From assembly GCA_963739985.1 (NCBI GenBank), contig CAVUCE010000001.1, positions 186,001-250,000 on the forward strand: a DNA stretch of 64,000 nucleotides. Direction: 5' to 3'. The notes below the pieces were generated by a model. The model searched no databases and was not told the origin of the DNA. It worked only from the letters and a program-made list of their open reading frames with translations. Origin of the DNA: CAVUCE01 sp963739985. GTDB taxonomy: Bacteria > Bacteroidota > Ignavibacteria > Ignavibacteriales > Ignavibacteriaceae. Position 1 is the first letter of the stretch. The number at the start of each line of letters is the position of its first letter. Below, one piece after another: positions 18,656 through 30,076 of this stretch. The position numbers and the translations under genes were made by a program.

Positions 18656-20708
18656 ATGAATAATAAATTAAAATATATAATCTGGTCTCCAGAGTTTGAA
18701 CCAAATGTCGGTGGTATTATAGTTTTACACAAACTATGTGACTTGCTAAACAAAAAAGGATACAAAGCATATTTATGGCCCTCCAATAATGAATTTGAAA
18801 ATTATAAAACGAATGAAAATTATTATTCTCCGTTGGCAAGACCAGAATATTTAGATGATTCAATCGTAATATATCCGGAGATTGTCTCGGGAAATCCACT
18901 AAATGCAAAAAATGTCGTTCGCTGGTTGCTTAATAAGCCCGGAGTTATTGGAGGGGATGGTGTTTTTGGACAAAAAGATATGGTTTTCTATTATTCAAAA
19001 GCCTTTTCTAAAGATGCAAAATTGCCTCTTTTCCTTCAATTATTTGAAATTTACTCGCACCTATTTGAGGATTCTCAAACTTTCTAGGTCTGGTAATTGT
19101 TTCGTTAGAAGAAAAGGGAAGATGAGAGAATTAGTTCATGACAATTCTAATTCTTATGAGATAATTGATACAACTCCATCAAAAGAACTTGCAAATCTTT
19201 TTAATACTAAAAAATATTTTTACAGTTATGATAGTGCCACTTTTTTGTCTCTACAAGCAGCTATGTGCGGGTGTATAAGCATTATTATCCCTACAGAAGA
19301 TATCTCGGCTCAAGAATGGCATAAGATGTCTCCAACTAGAAAATATGGAATATCTTATGGCTTTGAAGAGATTGATTATGCTATTTCAACAATGGATAAA
19401 GTAAAACCTCATTTGGAATCATTAGAAAACATAACATCTTTAATGGTAGACGATTTTATTGAAAGGACACAAAAATGTGCAGCGTTAAATATCGGGATGG
19501 ACGAATATGAGGACAAATATCTCGGAGATGAAGAAATATTAAGACAGACTCAAATTCAGTCATTCTATAACACATCCTATGCAAATATTATGCAGTTAAG
19601 AATTGCTGAAAATTATATATCGAATGGCGATTTCTCTAAAGCCAAAGAAATCCTAAAATCTCTATTAAAGCAAGATAACCAAAACATAGATGCGTTAAAT
19701 AATTTATCTGTTGTTCACATTCTTGAAAATAATTTTAATAAGGGAATTGAGTTAATAAACACAGTACTTGAACTTGATCCTCAAAATGATGTGGCTCTTG
19801 ATAATAAAACCTATCTAGGGAAAACATATGATCCCAAGTTGCTCAGAGATTTTACAATAAAAAAGCTAGAATCATTAGATGATTATAAGTCGTACATGAA
19901 TACTTATAAGAATATAATTAAAGAAAGAAAAAATTATGAGAATAAATTATCTAGCTCTCAAAAACCTTTTCAGTATCATGGTTATTGCACTGCGTGTGGC
20001 GAAGAAACTAATTTTCTCGTCGATTATATGTTTGCCGGAGAAAATAATGGTGTTAAAGTTCCTTGTTGGAGAGAAAGAATAATTTGTCCGAAATGTTCCA
20101 TGAATAATCGAATGAGGTCATTCGTTCATTTTGTTCAAGAATTTATTAAACCGGAAAAAAATTCTAAAATATACTTGACTGAGCAAACTACCCCATTATA
20201 TAAATATTACTCACAAAATTTTACAAATTGTATAGGTAGTGAATATCTTGGTGATATTTTTAAATCCGGAACTTACAATGAGCATAATATTAGAAATGAA
20301 GATGTAACAGCTCTTTCTTTTGATAACGAAACCTTTGACCTTGTTTTTTCTCTGGATGTTTTAGAACATGTACCGAATTTTAAAAAAGCATTTCAAGAAA
20401 TAAATAGAGTTCTGAAACCAGGTGGGAGCCTTATTTTTACTGTGCCGTTTGCAGTAAATTCGGGAAAAAACATAATTCGAGCGATCATTGAAAATAATAA
20501 AGTAAAACATATTCTACCGCCCGAATATCACGGGGATCCAATTAATTCCGAAGGATGTCTATGTTTCCAATATTTTGGATGGGAATTGATGGATATTCTA
20601 AAAGAAATAAACTATTCAGAAGCGTATGCGTCCTTATTGTATTCATATTCTTACGGATATCTTGGAAGTGACAGTATTATATTTTTAGCAAAAAAGAGTG
20701 TTAGCTGA
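18656..20708 (+). CDS. Glycosyltransferase-TPR-zinc ribbon-methyltransferase fusion (apparent +1 frame break)
   Basis: Two overlapping frames join into one protein of about 683 residues. Frame 1 (18656-19087) gives the N-terminal half of a GT-B-like glycosyltransferase (IIWSPEFEPNVGGIIVLHKL). Frame 2, open to 20708, continues with SRSGNCFVRRKGKMRELVHD and a GT-B C-terminal motif (FYSYDSATFLSLQAAMCG), then two TPR-like helices pairs (IDALNNLSVVHIL, LELDPQND). A CxxC...CxxC ribbon (YCTACGEE, IICPKCSM) and a class I methyltransferase (FDLVFSLDVLEHVPNF, NRVLKPGGSL) follow. Removing one base near CTTTCTAG (19079-19087) restores a continuous frame. The gap between the two CxxC pairs is about 30 residues. 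Either a sequencing/assembly insertion or a real mutation. Confidence 0.72.
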
Positions 20709-20743
20709 ATAAAATTAAAATGCGATTATTGGAGAAAGTAAAA

Positions 20744-23700
20744 ATGCCAAATAAAAACATTAATGAAATTGATCAATTAGAAACACTGATAAAAACAGAC
20801 TCAATTAAAGTAATAAGTTTTGATATTTTTGATACTTTGTTGGTCAGACCAGTATTTTCTCCAACCGATGTTTTTTATTTCTTGAATAATAAAGCAAAAT
20901 TGATACTGAGAGATGCTGCGGTAGATTTTTATAATATTCGTCTACATGCAGAAAATGAAGCTAGAAAAGAACTTAGTAAAAAAAATCCGAGTTACGGTGA
21001 AATTACATTAAGTCAGATTTATGATTATATCGCCGATAAATATAAATATGATGAAAAAACAAAGAATAGTCTGAAGCAGGCTGAAATTGATGTTGAAACA
21101 AATTTACTCAGAATTAGAAAATATACTCAGAATATTTACAAATTGGCTATTGATTCAGGAAAACCAGTAATCCTAACTTCAGATGTATATATTGAAAAAG
21201 AAATATTGGAGAGTATTCTTGAGGCAAAAGGTATTTTGGGGTATAAAAAATTATATGTTTCCTCTGATTGTAAAAAAAGAAAAGATACCGGTGAATTGTA
21301 TAATGAAGTTATTAGCGAAGAAAATATTGAACCTTCGAATTTGTTGCATATCGGAGATAATTATCACTCGGATGTAATTTGCGCAATTAATTCGGGAGTT
21401 GTGCCTTTCCATATTCCTAGCAATAAGGAATTATTCTTTTCACAAAATGAGACTCATAAAGAAGCTTGGAAAGATGCAAATAATTTTAGTCCTCCAGAGA
21501 AGATTTTATTGGGAATTTGCATTAACAAGGTTGCAGAAGACATTTTTGAAAATCAAAATATTTATTGATATGTTTTCCAGCAAAGAAATGCTTGGCTATT
21601 ACGGTCTCGGCCCTTTTATCTTTGCATTAGCCCATTATATACTGAACAGCGAAGATATTCAAAATATATTATCCAAATGTGAATTTTGCTTCAAGGGATG
21701 GTTATCTTCCTAAAGTGATTTACGATTTGCTACGTGGGAATGATAGTAAATATTTAGAAAGTAAATATATCTATGGTGGGCGACAAGCGTATGATATATC
21801 GAATTATAATGGTGATGTTTTTAAATATCTTTCCAGCAAAAGTAATCATTCGTCAAATTATTCTTTAGTTAACCTTTTTGATGCACTAGTTGAAATAGGG
21901 TTCCTTCAAAAAAAATACACCCATGAATGGCTAAATGATTTAAATTTTCTTAAGGATAAAAAAAATGGATTTCTTAAACTCAAAAAAATTGTTTCTAAAC
22001 ATCACAAAGAGATTAAAAGAATTTTAGATAAACGAAAAGAACTGACTGAAGAATATTATACGTCAACAATGGCCTTAAATAATGAAGGTCGGGCAATAGT
22101 TTTTGATACGGGATATTCCGGAAGTGTTTCTAAAGGAATAGGTTCATTTGTAAATGGGAAGATAGATAAATTATATTTATGGCAAACTGAAAATAATGTG
22201 AAATCTGATGATATCCATAATACACGATCAGTTGTTCTTTGTGGTTACCAGGATCTAAATAATAACAATCCGCCAGTATATTTAATAATTGAAGAATTAT
22301 TTTCCCCTTTAGAAAAAGCGTGTATAGGGTTCACTAAAAATGTTAATAACGAAATTGTACCTCGTTTTGAAAGCGGAGCACCTTTTACAAAAGAAATGGT
22401 TGACAGCTTAAATGCTATACAATCGGGAGCTGTTTTATTTACAAAAGATGTAATAGATATCCTGGGCCCCTATATTCATGATGTGGAGTTTCAATCAATT
22501 CATAAATTTCTAAATCCTATATACAAATCATTAAAATCAATAACCGATTATAGTGTCCATTTGCTGGATGAAATTGTTTTTAATGATAATTTTTCAAGAA
22601 ATGAACAGGTATCTCTTTCGGAAAAAGTTGAAGAGAGAAATACTGACTATTTCCATAGAACTAATTTTACCAGGAAAGATCTAATTACAAGTTCTTCAAA
22701 TGAAGATATTCCAGAAAATAATTTAAATATTGGAATTCATCTTCATTTATATAATGTTGAACAAGCTCCTATGTACGTGAGTGAGTTAAAAAACGCTCCT
22801 TATAATTTCGATTTGCTTATCTCTGTAGTCGATGATAAATATAAAAAGATAGCTGAAAAATATTTCAACCAAAATGTACTTCCTATGTCCCGGCAAATAA
22901 TAGTAAAAGCATTCCCCAATCGCGGACGAGATGTAGCGCCCTGGTTGGTAGGTTTTAGAAACGAATTAGAAGCTTACGATGTTGTTTGTCATGTGCATAC
23001 TAAAAAATCTGTACATTTTACTTGGGGTAATAATTGGAGTGAGTATCTGGTTGATAATTTGATTTCACCCCCGGCATTTAAAGAAATAATTAAAAGTTTT
23101 AATAGACAAAACGATCTTGGTGTTGTGTTTCCGCCAATTTATAAAAGTATATATAAATTTTGGGTTAAAAACCACTATTCTCACATGGGTATTAATGGTT
23201 TAATGGGAGTATGTAAACAGTTACTTAACAAAATTAAAATAGACAAAAACCTTGATCGTAACAGTGTTTTCTTTTCTGTTGGTAATATGTTTTGGTATCG
23301 TCGAGAAGCTTTAACCCCATTATACGATTTGAATCTTAAGTATAATGACTTTCCGCCTGAACCTATTCCCGTTGATGGAACAATAGCACATGCCGTTGAA
23401 CGACTGCATTCTATAGTTGCAGAATATAAAGGGTACAAAACTCTTACATATATTAATCAAGAAGAGTTAATAAATGAGTATCATAAAAATGTTTCCGTTA
23501 ACGTTCTTGATATAGATGATTATCGTGATAAGTTAAAATATATTTTTACTGATCTTCTGTTCATGCATCTTGAACAAGAAAAATATTTTGGCGCAGTTCT
23601 AATTTCATTTAGAATTTATAGAGAGAATTTTATTAATGAATTTGTTCAAAAACATACAATGCGAATTAATGAGAAAGTTAAAGCCAAAGTTCTAAAAGAT

Positions 23701-25153
23701 GGATGGAACATATCCATTAGAGATAGCTTACTTAATGAAATTGATGGCAGTATTAAAATAAAGAATTATGAAACTGCTAAAGAAAAGCTCGAAATCGTAT
23801 TAAACCATGAACCAATGCATCTTAATTCAATTAAATTATTATTGGATATAAGCATGAAAGAAAATAATATATTTTATGCTGCCGAACTAAATAATTTTCT
23901 ATTAGCAATTGCACCGGATAAGGATGCCATTAAAAATAAAAAATTACTCATGGACTTAACTAAATCATTTTTGGAAAGTAGATCTGATACTATCAATATA
24001 CATCCAAAAGAAACTAGCGAGAAAGTTGATAAAAATAATGATACTGAAACTGAATTTATAATAAGTATTATTATAGTTACATATAATCAATATGAATATA
24101 CTAAAACTTGTATTGATAGTATTCTAAAACATACTAAAACTGAATATGAGATTATTGTTATAGATAATGCATCAGTTGATGGAACTCCAAATAAAATTAT
24201 GAAAGACTTTCCTTTTATTAAGCTCGTTAGAAATGCTGAAAACAAAGGTTTTCCTGTTGCTGTAAATCAAGGAATAGCAAAAAGTAAAGGAAAGGATATA
24301 CTTCTGTTAAATAATGATACTATTGTTACAACTAACTGGCTTGAAAGGATGTTGGAAGTCGCTGAACTTGATAACAGCATAGGAATAGTTGGTCCGATAA
24401 GCAACTCAGTTAGCGGTGCACAATTAGATAAAGCAGCCAGATATAAAAGTATTGATGAAATGCATAGTTATGCTTCAATAATTAAAAAGAAAAACAGTGG
24501 CCAAATATTTCAGTTCCCGAGAGTAGCCTTCTTATGTACTTTAATAAAACGACAAGTAATTAAAAAACTAGGAGGACTTGATGAAAGATTTTCACCTGGA
24601 AATTTCGAAGATGATGATTATTGTTTAAGAGCGCAAATTGCAGGATTTAAAACTGTTATTGCATCCGATGTATTTATTCATCACTTCGGATCAAAAAGTT
24701 TTACTGCGGATGGAATTCAAAAATATAAAGCGCGACTTAAATATTAATAAACAAGTTTTTATTGATAAGTGGGGGGCAGATCCGGAAGAAATATGGGTGA
24801 AAGGCAAAAGTTACAATAATACAGATTGTTATTTCCCTCTTATCGGGAATTATCAAAAAAGTGATTCTACATTAAATAATCATGAAAATTTACCATCACT
24901 AATCCTCAAATCCGAAGAATTAATCACCAATAATAATTTATCAGAAGCACGCAAAATTCTGGATGAAATCCTGGTAAAAGAGAAAAATAACTTAGATGCC
25001 TTAAACAATCTTGCAGTAATTGAAATAACTGAACAAAAATATGATGAGGCTCAAAAATTATTAAAAACCGTAATTGATCTTGATCCAAATAATGAGATTG
25101 CTACTGAAAACATTAATTATTTAAAAGAACATTTAGAGAGTATCTTGAAGTAA
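20744..25153 (+). CDS. HAD hydrolase-RgpF-TPR-glycosyltransferase 2 giant fusion (three apparent +1 frame breaks)
   Basis: Four consecutive frames assemble into a protein of about 1468 residues. Segment A (to 21568): HAD domain with SFDIFDTLLVRP (Asp27, Asp30) and HIGDNYHSDV. Segment B (about 21545-21690): IDMFSSKEMLGYYGLGP. Segment C (about 21679-24747): FASRDGYLPKVIYD, a rhamnan-synthesis RgpF-like domain (IGIHLHLYNVEQAP, PNRGRDVAPWL, CHVHTKKS), a TPR-like segment and a GT2 domain (ISIIIVTYNQYEYTK, LLLNNDT, FEDDDYCLRAQIAGF). Segment D (to 25153): the GT2 tail (FIDKWGADPEEIWVKG) and two TPRs (DALNNLAVIEI). Each junction needs one base fewer. I start at the ATG 20744, which has GGAG nine bases upstream; ATG 20720 is the alternative. 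Confidence 0.72.
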
Positions 25154-25585
25154 TAACTTTTTATTATCCGGAATTTATACAAAATCCGATTACAAAAATA
25201 TTATCCTTTTATTATTAATCTAAGTTTGGACTATTCTATTATCTAATAATTGTTTAGTTTACAATTTGAGTACATCTTATCGTTAATTGAACCTCGCAAG
25301 TTATTGCCTTTAACTTTCTATAACTTCTGCTTTAAATACTACTTTACCCAAGAATTTAGTTTATTCAATCATTTTTTTTCATTATAATAAGCTATAATTG
25401 AGTAATAACTTTTCCTATTTCACAATCCGAAATTAATTGAGGGATAATTGAAGACTATCAACCTATTTGTTTGTGATTATGATATGAGATAAGCCGATAG
25501 GATCTTCAAATAAAACATTTATTACTTCCTAAAAAATTATCTAAATAGATCCGTGTAAAAGTCCTGTTAAAAATTGGAGCTTTTA
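25154..25585. other. Intergenic stretch, no feature seen
   Basis: These 432 bases between the glycan locus and the kinase gene are AT-rich on both strands, with no open frame of note and no convincing hairpin terminator. The only assignable element is the TTGGAGC binding site just before the kinase start. Confidence 0.4.
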
Positions 25586-27946
25586 TTGTTAGGTAAAAAT
25601 ATTCTTCATTATAATATTATTAATAAAATCGGTGAAGGCGGAATGGGAATTGTGTATCTTGCCGAAGATACTAAGTTGAAACGAAATGTTGCAATAAAAT
25701 TCCTTCCTAATCGCATCTCTATTAACTCAGAGGAAAAACAACGATTTGAAATAGAAGCACAGGCTGCCGCTTCATTAAATCATCCAAATATTGCTACAAT
25801 ACATGCTATTGAAGAAATCAATAACGAGATCTTCATCGTTATGGAATACATAGAAGGTAAAGAATTAAAGGACGTGATAGAGCTTCAGAACGAATCTAAA
25901 CTATCAATTATGAGTATAGTTAATTATGCGAAGCAAATTGCAGAGGGATTAGATTCTGCTCATAAGAAAGGGATAATTCATAGAGATATAAAATCTACAA
26001 ATATAATGATTACAGATGATGATAAAATTAAAATAATGGATTTTGGATTGGCAAAAATTGGTGGCGGATCACAGATAACTAAAGTAAGAAGTACAATCGG
26101 AACAGCCGCGTATATGTCACCCGAACAATTTAAAGGTGAAGAAGTTGATAAAAGAACGGATATATGGTCTTTTGGAGTCGTACTTTATGAAATGGTTGCC
26201 GGTAAGTTACCGTTTACAGGAGATTATGAGCAATCCATTTCTTATGCAATAGTTAATGAAAATCATAAACCTGTTTCTACTTATAGGGAAGATGTTCCTG
26301 ATAAATTAAGATATATTATTAAGAAGTGTTTGGAAAAAAATGCTAAAGATAGATTCCAAAATATGGAAGAATTGTTATCAGAGCTTAATACATTAAATGA
26401 GAACTCTACCATTGGGCAAACCATAAATGAATCCTATACTAAAAGTTCAAATAATAGAAATAAAATATTTATTGTTTCAGCAATTATACTATTATTTTTA
26501 ATGTCATCATTTTTACTTTGGTATTATTTTTCGGGAAGTAATTATCATGTTTCAAGATCACATATTCCTCTAAAAAGAATTGCAGTCCTTCCACTAACGA
26601 ATCTAAATAACGACAAAGATTTTAATTTCTTAAGTTTTGCTATTGCGGATCAAATTATAAATTCGCTTGCTTATGTAAGGGAACTTCTTGTTCGCCCTTC
26701 CAGTGCGATTCGTAAATATCAAAATCAAAATATAGATGTCTCACAGGTAGCGCAAAAATTAGGAGTCGATTATGTATTATCCGGAAGTTATTTGAAAGAA
26801 GGTAATAAGATACGATTAAATTTGGAAATGGTTGATGTGCATTCAAATAATTTAGTTTGGCATGATAGGATTGAAGTAACGTATGAGAATACTTTTAAGC
26901 TTCAAGATATCGTTTCTGAAAAAGTAGTTCAAGGTTTAAAGGTTAAGTTTTTACCTGAAGAAGAAATATTAAAGGAGAAGAATATTCCAAATGATCCAAT
27001 TGCATATGAATATTATTTAAAAGCAATTTCATATCCCGTAAATAATTCAGGTAACTTATCCGCTATCGATCTATTAAATAAATCCTTTAAAATAGATTCA
27101 AATTTTGCTCCTGTTTATGTGGAATTAGGTTTCAGAAATCATGCTCTCGCTGTGTACGATTCTGACTTTAGGGAAAAGATAAAAGTCGCAGAAGCTTCAT
27201 ATAAAAAAGCTCTTGAAATTAATAATCAATCATTGGCAGCACTAGGAAATCTTGCTTCACTTTATACTGAAATCGGTAAAGCTACAGAAGCTGTTCAACT
27301 AATTAAAAAAGCATTGAATATAAATCCAAATAGTGCTGAATCTCATTTTTGGCTCGGTTATGTTTACCGTTATACAGGAATGCTTGATGATGCAATTAAT
27401 GAAATGGAATCTGCAGTTAATCTAGATCCGGCAAATTCAAGGTTCCGTTCAATTGGTGTTACCTATATGTATTTGTCAAAGTACAAAGAAGCAATTGAGG
27501 GATTAAATCTGGATAAGGACTCGCCCTATAGTAAAGCTTTTAAAGGCCAGGTTTATATGCGTGAAAAAAAGAATGAGCTAGCTAAACAATTATTTCAAGA
27601 AGTCATAAAGTCAGAACCTTATGGAACATTAGGCTTGTGGTCTAAAGCTATGCTGGACTTTATAACCGGGAAAAGGGAAGATGGTTTGGCTTCGATAAAA
27701 GAATTAGAAACATCAAAAGTTTTTGATGCTGAACAGCTATATAATTATGCAAATCTGTACGGCTTATACGGACAGAAGGATGATTGTGTAAGAGTTCTTA
27801 AAAGAGCTATAGATGCAGGATTTTATTGCTATCCATATATGCTTAAAGATGAGTTTTTAAATCCAGTTCGAAACGATGCAGATTTTAAACAAGTATTAGG
27901 ATTAGCAAAAAGCAAATATCTAAAATTCAAACAATCTCTTGATTAA
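25586..27946 (+). CDS. Ser/Thr protein kinase with TolB-like and TPR sensor domains
   Basis: The 786-residue protein starts with a complete eukaryotic-type kinase: GEGGMGIVYLAED loop (16-28), VAIKFL (Lys38), HRDIKSTN (Asp134), DFGLAK (Asp152) and TIGTAAYMSPEQF. One membrane helix (FIVSAIILLFLMSSFLLWYY) follows near residue 300. Next is a CadC/TolB-like domain (KRIAVLPLTNLN, LGVDYVLSGSYL), then several TPRs (ALGNLASLYTEIGKATEAV, AESHFWLGYVYRYTG). I choose TTG at 25586 because the family usually starts with M-x-G-K-x-x-x-H-Y, and GGAG lies six bases upstream; a TTG four codons earlier is less likely. Confidence 0.88.
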   Translation: MLGKNILHYNIINKIGEGGMGIVYLAEDTKLKRNVAIKFLPNRISINSEEKQRFEIEAQAAASLNHPNIATIHAIEEINNEIFIVMEYIEGKELKDVIELQNESKLSIMSIVNYAKQIAEGLDSAHKKGIIHRDIKSTNIMITDDDKIKIMDFGLAKIGGGSQITKVRSTIGTAAYMSPEQFKGEEVDKRTDIWSFGVVLYEMVAGKLPFTGDYEQSISYAIVNENHKPVSTYREDVPDKLRYIIKKCLEKNAKDRFQNMEELLSELNTLNENSTIGQTINESYTKSSNNRNKIFIVSAIILLFLMSSFLLWYYFSGSNYHVSRSHIPLKRIAVLPLTNLNNDKDFNFLSFAIADQIINSLAYVRELLVRPSSAIRKYQNQNIDVSQVAQKLGVDYVLSGSYLKEGNKIRLNLEMVDVHSNNLVWHDRIEVTYENTFKLQDIVSEKVVQGLKVKFLPEEEILKEKNIPNDPIAYEYYLKAISYPVNNSGNLSAIDLLNKSFKIDSNFAPVYVELGFRNHALAVYDSDFREKIKVAEASYKKALEINNQSLAALGNLASLYTEIGKATEAVQLIKKALNINPNSAESHFWLGYVYRYTGMLDDAINEMESAVNLDPANSRFRSIGVTYMYLSKYKEAIEGLNLDKDSPYSKAFKGQVYMREKKNELAKQLFQEVIKSEPYGTLGLWSKAMLDFITGKREDGLASIKELETSKVFDAEQLYNYANLYGLYGQKDDCVRVLKRAIDAGFYCYPYMLKDEFLNPVRNDADFKQVLGLAKSKYLKFKQSLD

Positions 27947-28029
27947 AATACTAAACTTACATAAATAAATAATTCTTCAAACTAAATTGTAATTTCTTAA
28001 CAAATCAATTATTTATAACAAGATATATA

Positions 28030-29007
28030 ATGAATCCAATTTTTCAACAAATTATTTCAGAACAATTTTGGAAACGATTAAAATCCGGCGGTGATAATAA
28101 AAATTCAAGTGGTCAGAAGGATAAATTGAACTTACAAAAAACCGAAATAACAATTACACATTTTATAAAAGATTCCTTATTTATAATTTTGGGGATATTT
28201 TCCGCTGCATTTGGATTAAAAGGATTTTTACTGCCAAATAGTTTTATCGATGGTGGAGTTACCGGAATCTCATTGTTAGTAGCGGTAGTTACAAATATTT
28301 CTTTACCAATATTAATTATAATTATCAATTTTCCATTTTTAATAATGGGATATTCACAAATAGGAAGAGCATTTGCTTTAAAAAGTATTTTGGCAATAGT
28401 TGGATTAGCTTTTGTTTTGGCATTGGTAAGTTTTCCTATAATTACATCCGATAAATTACTAGTTTCTGTTTTCGGTGGCTTCTTTCTTGGAACAGGCATT
28501 GGATTATCAATTAGAGGCGGAGGAGTTCTTGATGGAACTGAAGTTCTTGCAATTTACTTAAGTAAAAAATTGGGCCTAACTATAGGTGATATTATTCTAG
28601 TCTTTAATATAATTATTTTTTCTATAGCAGCTTATTTGCTTTCCATTGAAACTGCACTTTATTCAATTCTAACATATCTAGCCGCATCTAAGACCGTTGA
28701 TTTTGTTGTTGAAGGAATCGAGGAATATACCGGGGTAACAATCATTTCTGGTTTTAGTGATCAAATTAGACTTATGATAACCGATAAAATGGGTAGAGGG
28801 GCTACAATTTACAATGGTAAGAGAGGGTTCAAAAAGAAAAATGAATCACTTGATGATATTGAAATTATTTATACTGTTATTACTCGGCTGGAAATTGCAA
28901 AACTACAATCCGAAATTGGAAAAATAGATCCGGATGCATTTATTGTTATGAGTAGTATTAAAGATACGGTGGGTGGAATGATTAAAAAACGATCGTTGAA
29001 AGATTAG
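28030..29007 (+). CDS. YitT family membrane protein (DUF161/DUF2179)
   Basis: The 325-residue protein has a polar N-terminal extension of about 45 residues, then five membrane helices of the YitT type (LGIFSAAFGLKGFLLPNSFI, DGGVTGISLL, GIGLSIRGGGVLDGTEVLAI). The C-terminal domain is DUF2179 (GVTIISGFSDQIRLMI, GRGATIYNGKRGF, KLQSEIGKIDPDAFI). The family is widespread but its transport or signalling role is not established. It is followed after 11 bases by a methyltransferase gene and likely shares its transcript. Confidence 0.88.
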   Translation: MNPIFQQIISEQFWKRLKSGGDNKNSSGQKDKLNLQKTEITITHFIKDSLFIILGIFSAAFGLKGFLLPNSFIDGGVTGISLLVAVVTNISLPILIIIINFPFLIMGYSQIGRAFALKSILAIVGLAFVLALVSFPIITSDKLLVSVFGGFFLGTGIGLSIRGGGVLDGTEVLAIYLSKKLGLTIGDIILVFNIIIFSIAAYLLSIETALYSILTYLAASKTVDFVVEGIEEYTGVTIISGFSDQIRLMITDKMGRGATIYNGKRGFKKKNESLDDIEIIYTVITRLEIAKLQSEIGKIDPDAFIVMSSIKDTVGGMIKKRSLKD

Positions 29008-29018
29008 TATTCTAATAA

Positions 29019-29738
29019 ATGATTGGAAAATATAATAAATATATTGCATTCCACTATTCTGCTTATAGGCCCCCATTACATAAACTGATTCTTGAAAAAT
29101 GTTTGAATGACGACGAATATTTTAATTTAGGTTTAGATATTGGTTGCGGAACCGGTTACTCCTCAATAGCTTTGTCAAAATATTGCTCAACCGTTTTGGG
29201 GCTAGAACCTAATAATTCGATGCTGAAAGGTTTACAAATATCCAATAAAATCATATACATAAATGGATTTGCAAATAGGTTACCTATTAAAGATGAATCG
29301 ATAAATATAATAACATTTGCCGGATCATTGTATTATGCAAAATCAAAAGAACTAATTTTAGAATTAGAAAGAATATCTTCTAAAGGGACAATAATTTTAG
29401 TTTATGACTTTTATATAATGCTAGATAGTTATTTGAAGAGTTTAAATATGCCTGAAGAAAAATCATTATTAAATTACGATCACAAAATCAATCTATCAAA
29501 TGATTCGAGCAGAAGGCTATTAGAGCTTGAAGTTCAAAGTGAAATAGTAATACTTAAAATGTCTTCCGATGAATTAGCGCATATTATACTTTCCAACCAA
29601 CATTTGTATCCCTCAATAGAAAAAAGATATGGCTATTCCAATCATTTTTCTTTATTGGCTAAGGACCTTTCTAAATTAAATAAAACTCATTCAGTAAAAT
29701 CAATGGTTTACTATTCTAAATATGAATTGATTAAATAA
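29019..29738 (+). CDS. Class I SAM-dependent methyltransferase
   Basis: The 239-residue protein shows SAM motif I as GLDIGCGTGYSSIAL, an acidic residue after the second strand (GLEPNNSML) and a motif IV region near INIITFAGSLYYA. It resembles the UbiE/Methyltransf_11 class that acts on small molecules. Only 11 bases separate it from the YitT-family gene. The substrate is unknown. Confidence 0.82.
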   Translation: MIGKYNKYIAFHYSAYRPPLHKLILEKCLNDDEYFNLGLDIGCGTGYSSIALSKYCSTVLGLEPNNSMLKGLQISNKIIYINGFANRLPIKDESINIITFAGSLYYAKSKELILELERISSKGTIILVYDFYIMLDSYLKSLNMPEEKSLLNYDHKINLSNDSSRRLLELEVQSEIVILKMSSDELAHIILSNQHLYPSIEKRYGYSNHFSLLAKDLSKLNKTHSVKSMVYYSKYELIK

Positions 29739-30076
29739 TAACTTCATCTTTTGAGTAGGTAAATAATCTATTTATCATAACCGCTTATCTATTATTTATT
29801 GATTTAAAAAGCAGAAATACTTATTATCCTAATTAATCTACAAAAATAAAGTGCTATTGCGGAATTATTAATCTTATATCATTACATAAAGTATGAATGT
29901 TAAGCATTCTCAAATTATGATATTATAGTCCTTCTAAAATCAAAACATAATTAAAATATAATATAATATAATAATCAGGTTTGCCTGGCAATTATATTCT
30001 GTATTTTAAAATTCATATAAATCAAAAATAAAATAGTTAATTAAAAATATCATTCTTTACAGCTATATTTTTTGCA
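29739..30076. other. Intergenic stretch, AT-rich, promoter presumably present
   Basis: About 340 bases without a coding frame precede the sensor kinase gene. A low-complexity TATAATATAATATAATA-type tract lies near 29956-29973. It may favour promoter opening, but no defined -35 element could be matched. Confidence 0.35.

Noticed and set aside
21183..21713. Short ORFs within the HAD-containing gene
   Set aside because: They are the alternative-frame pieces of a single larger product with breaks, as explained for the gene at 20744.
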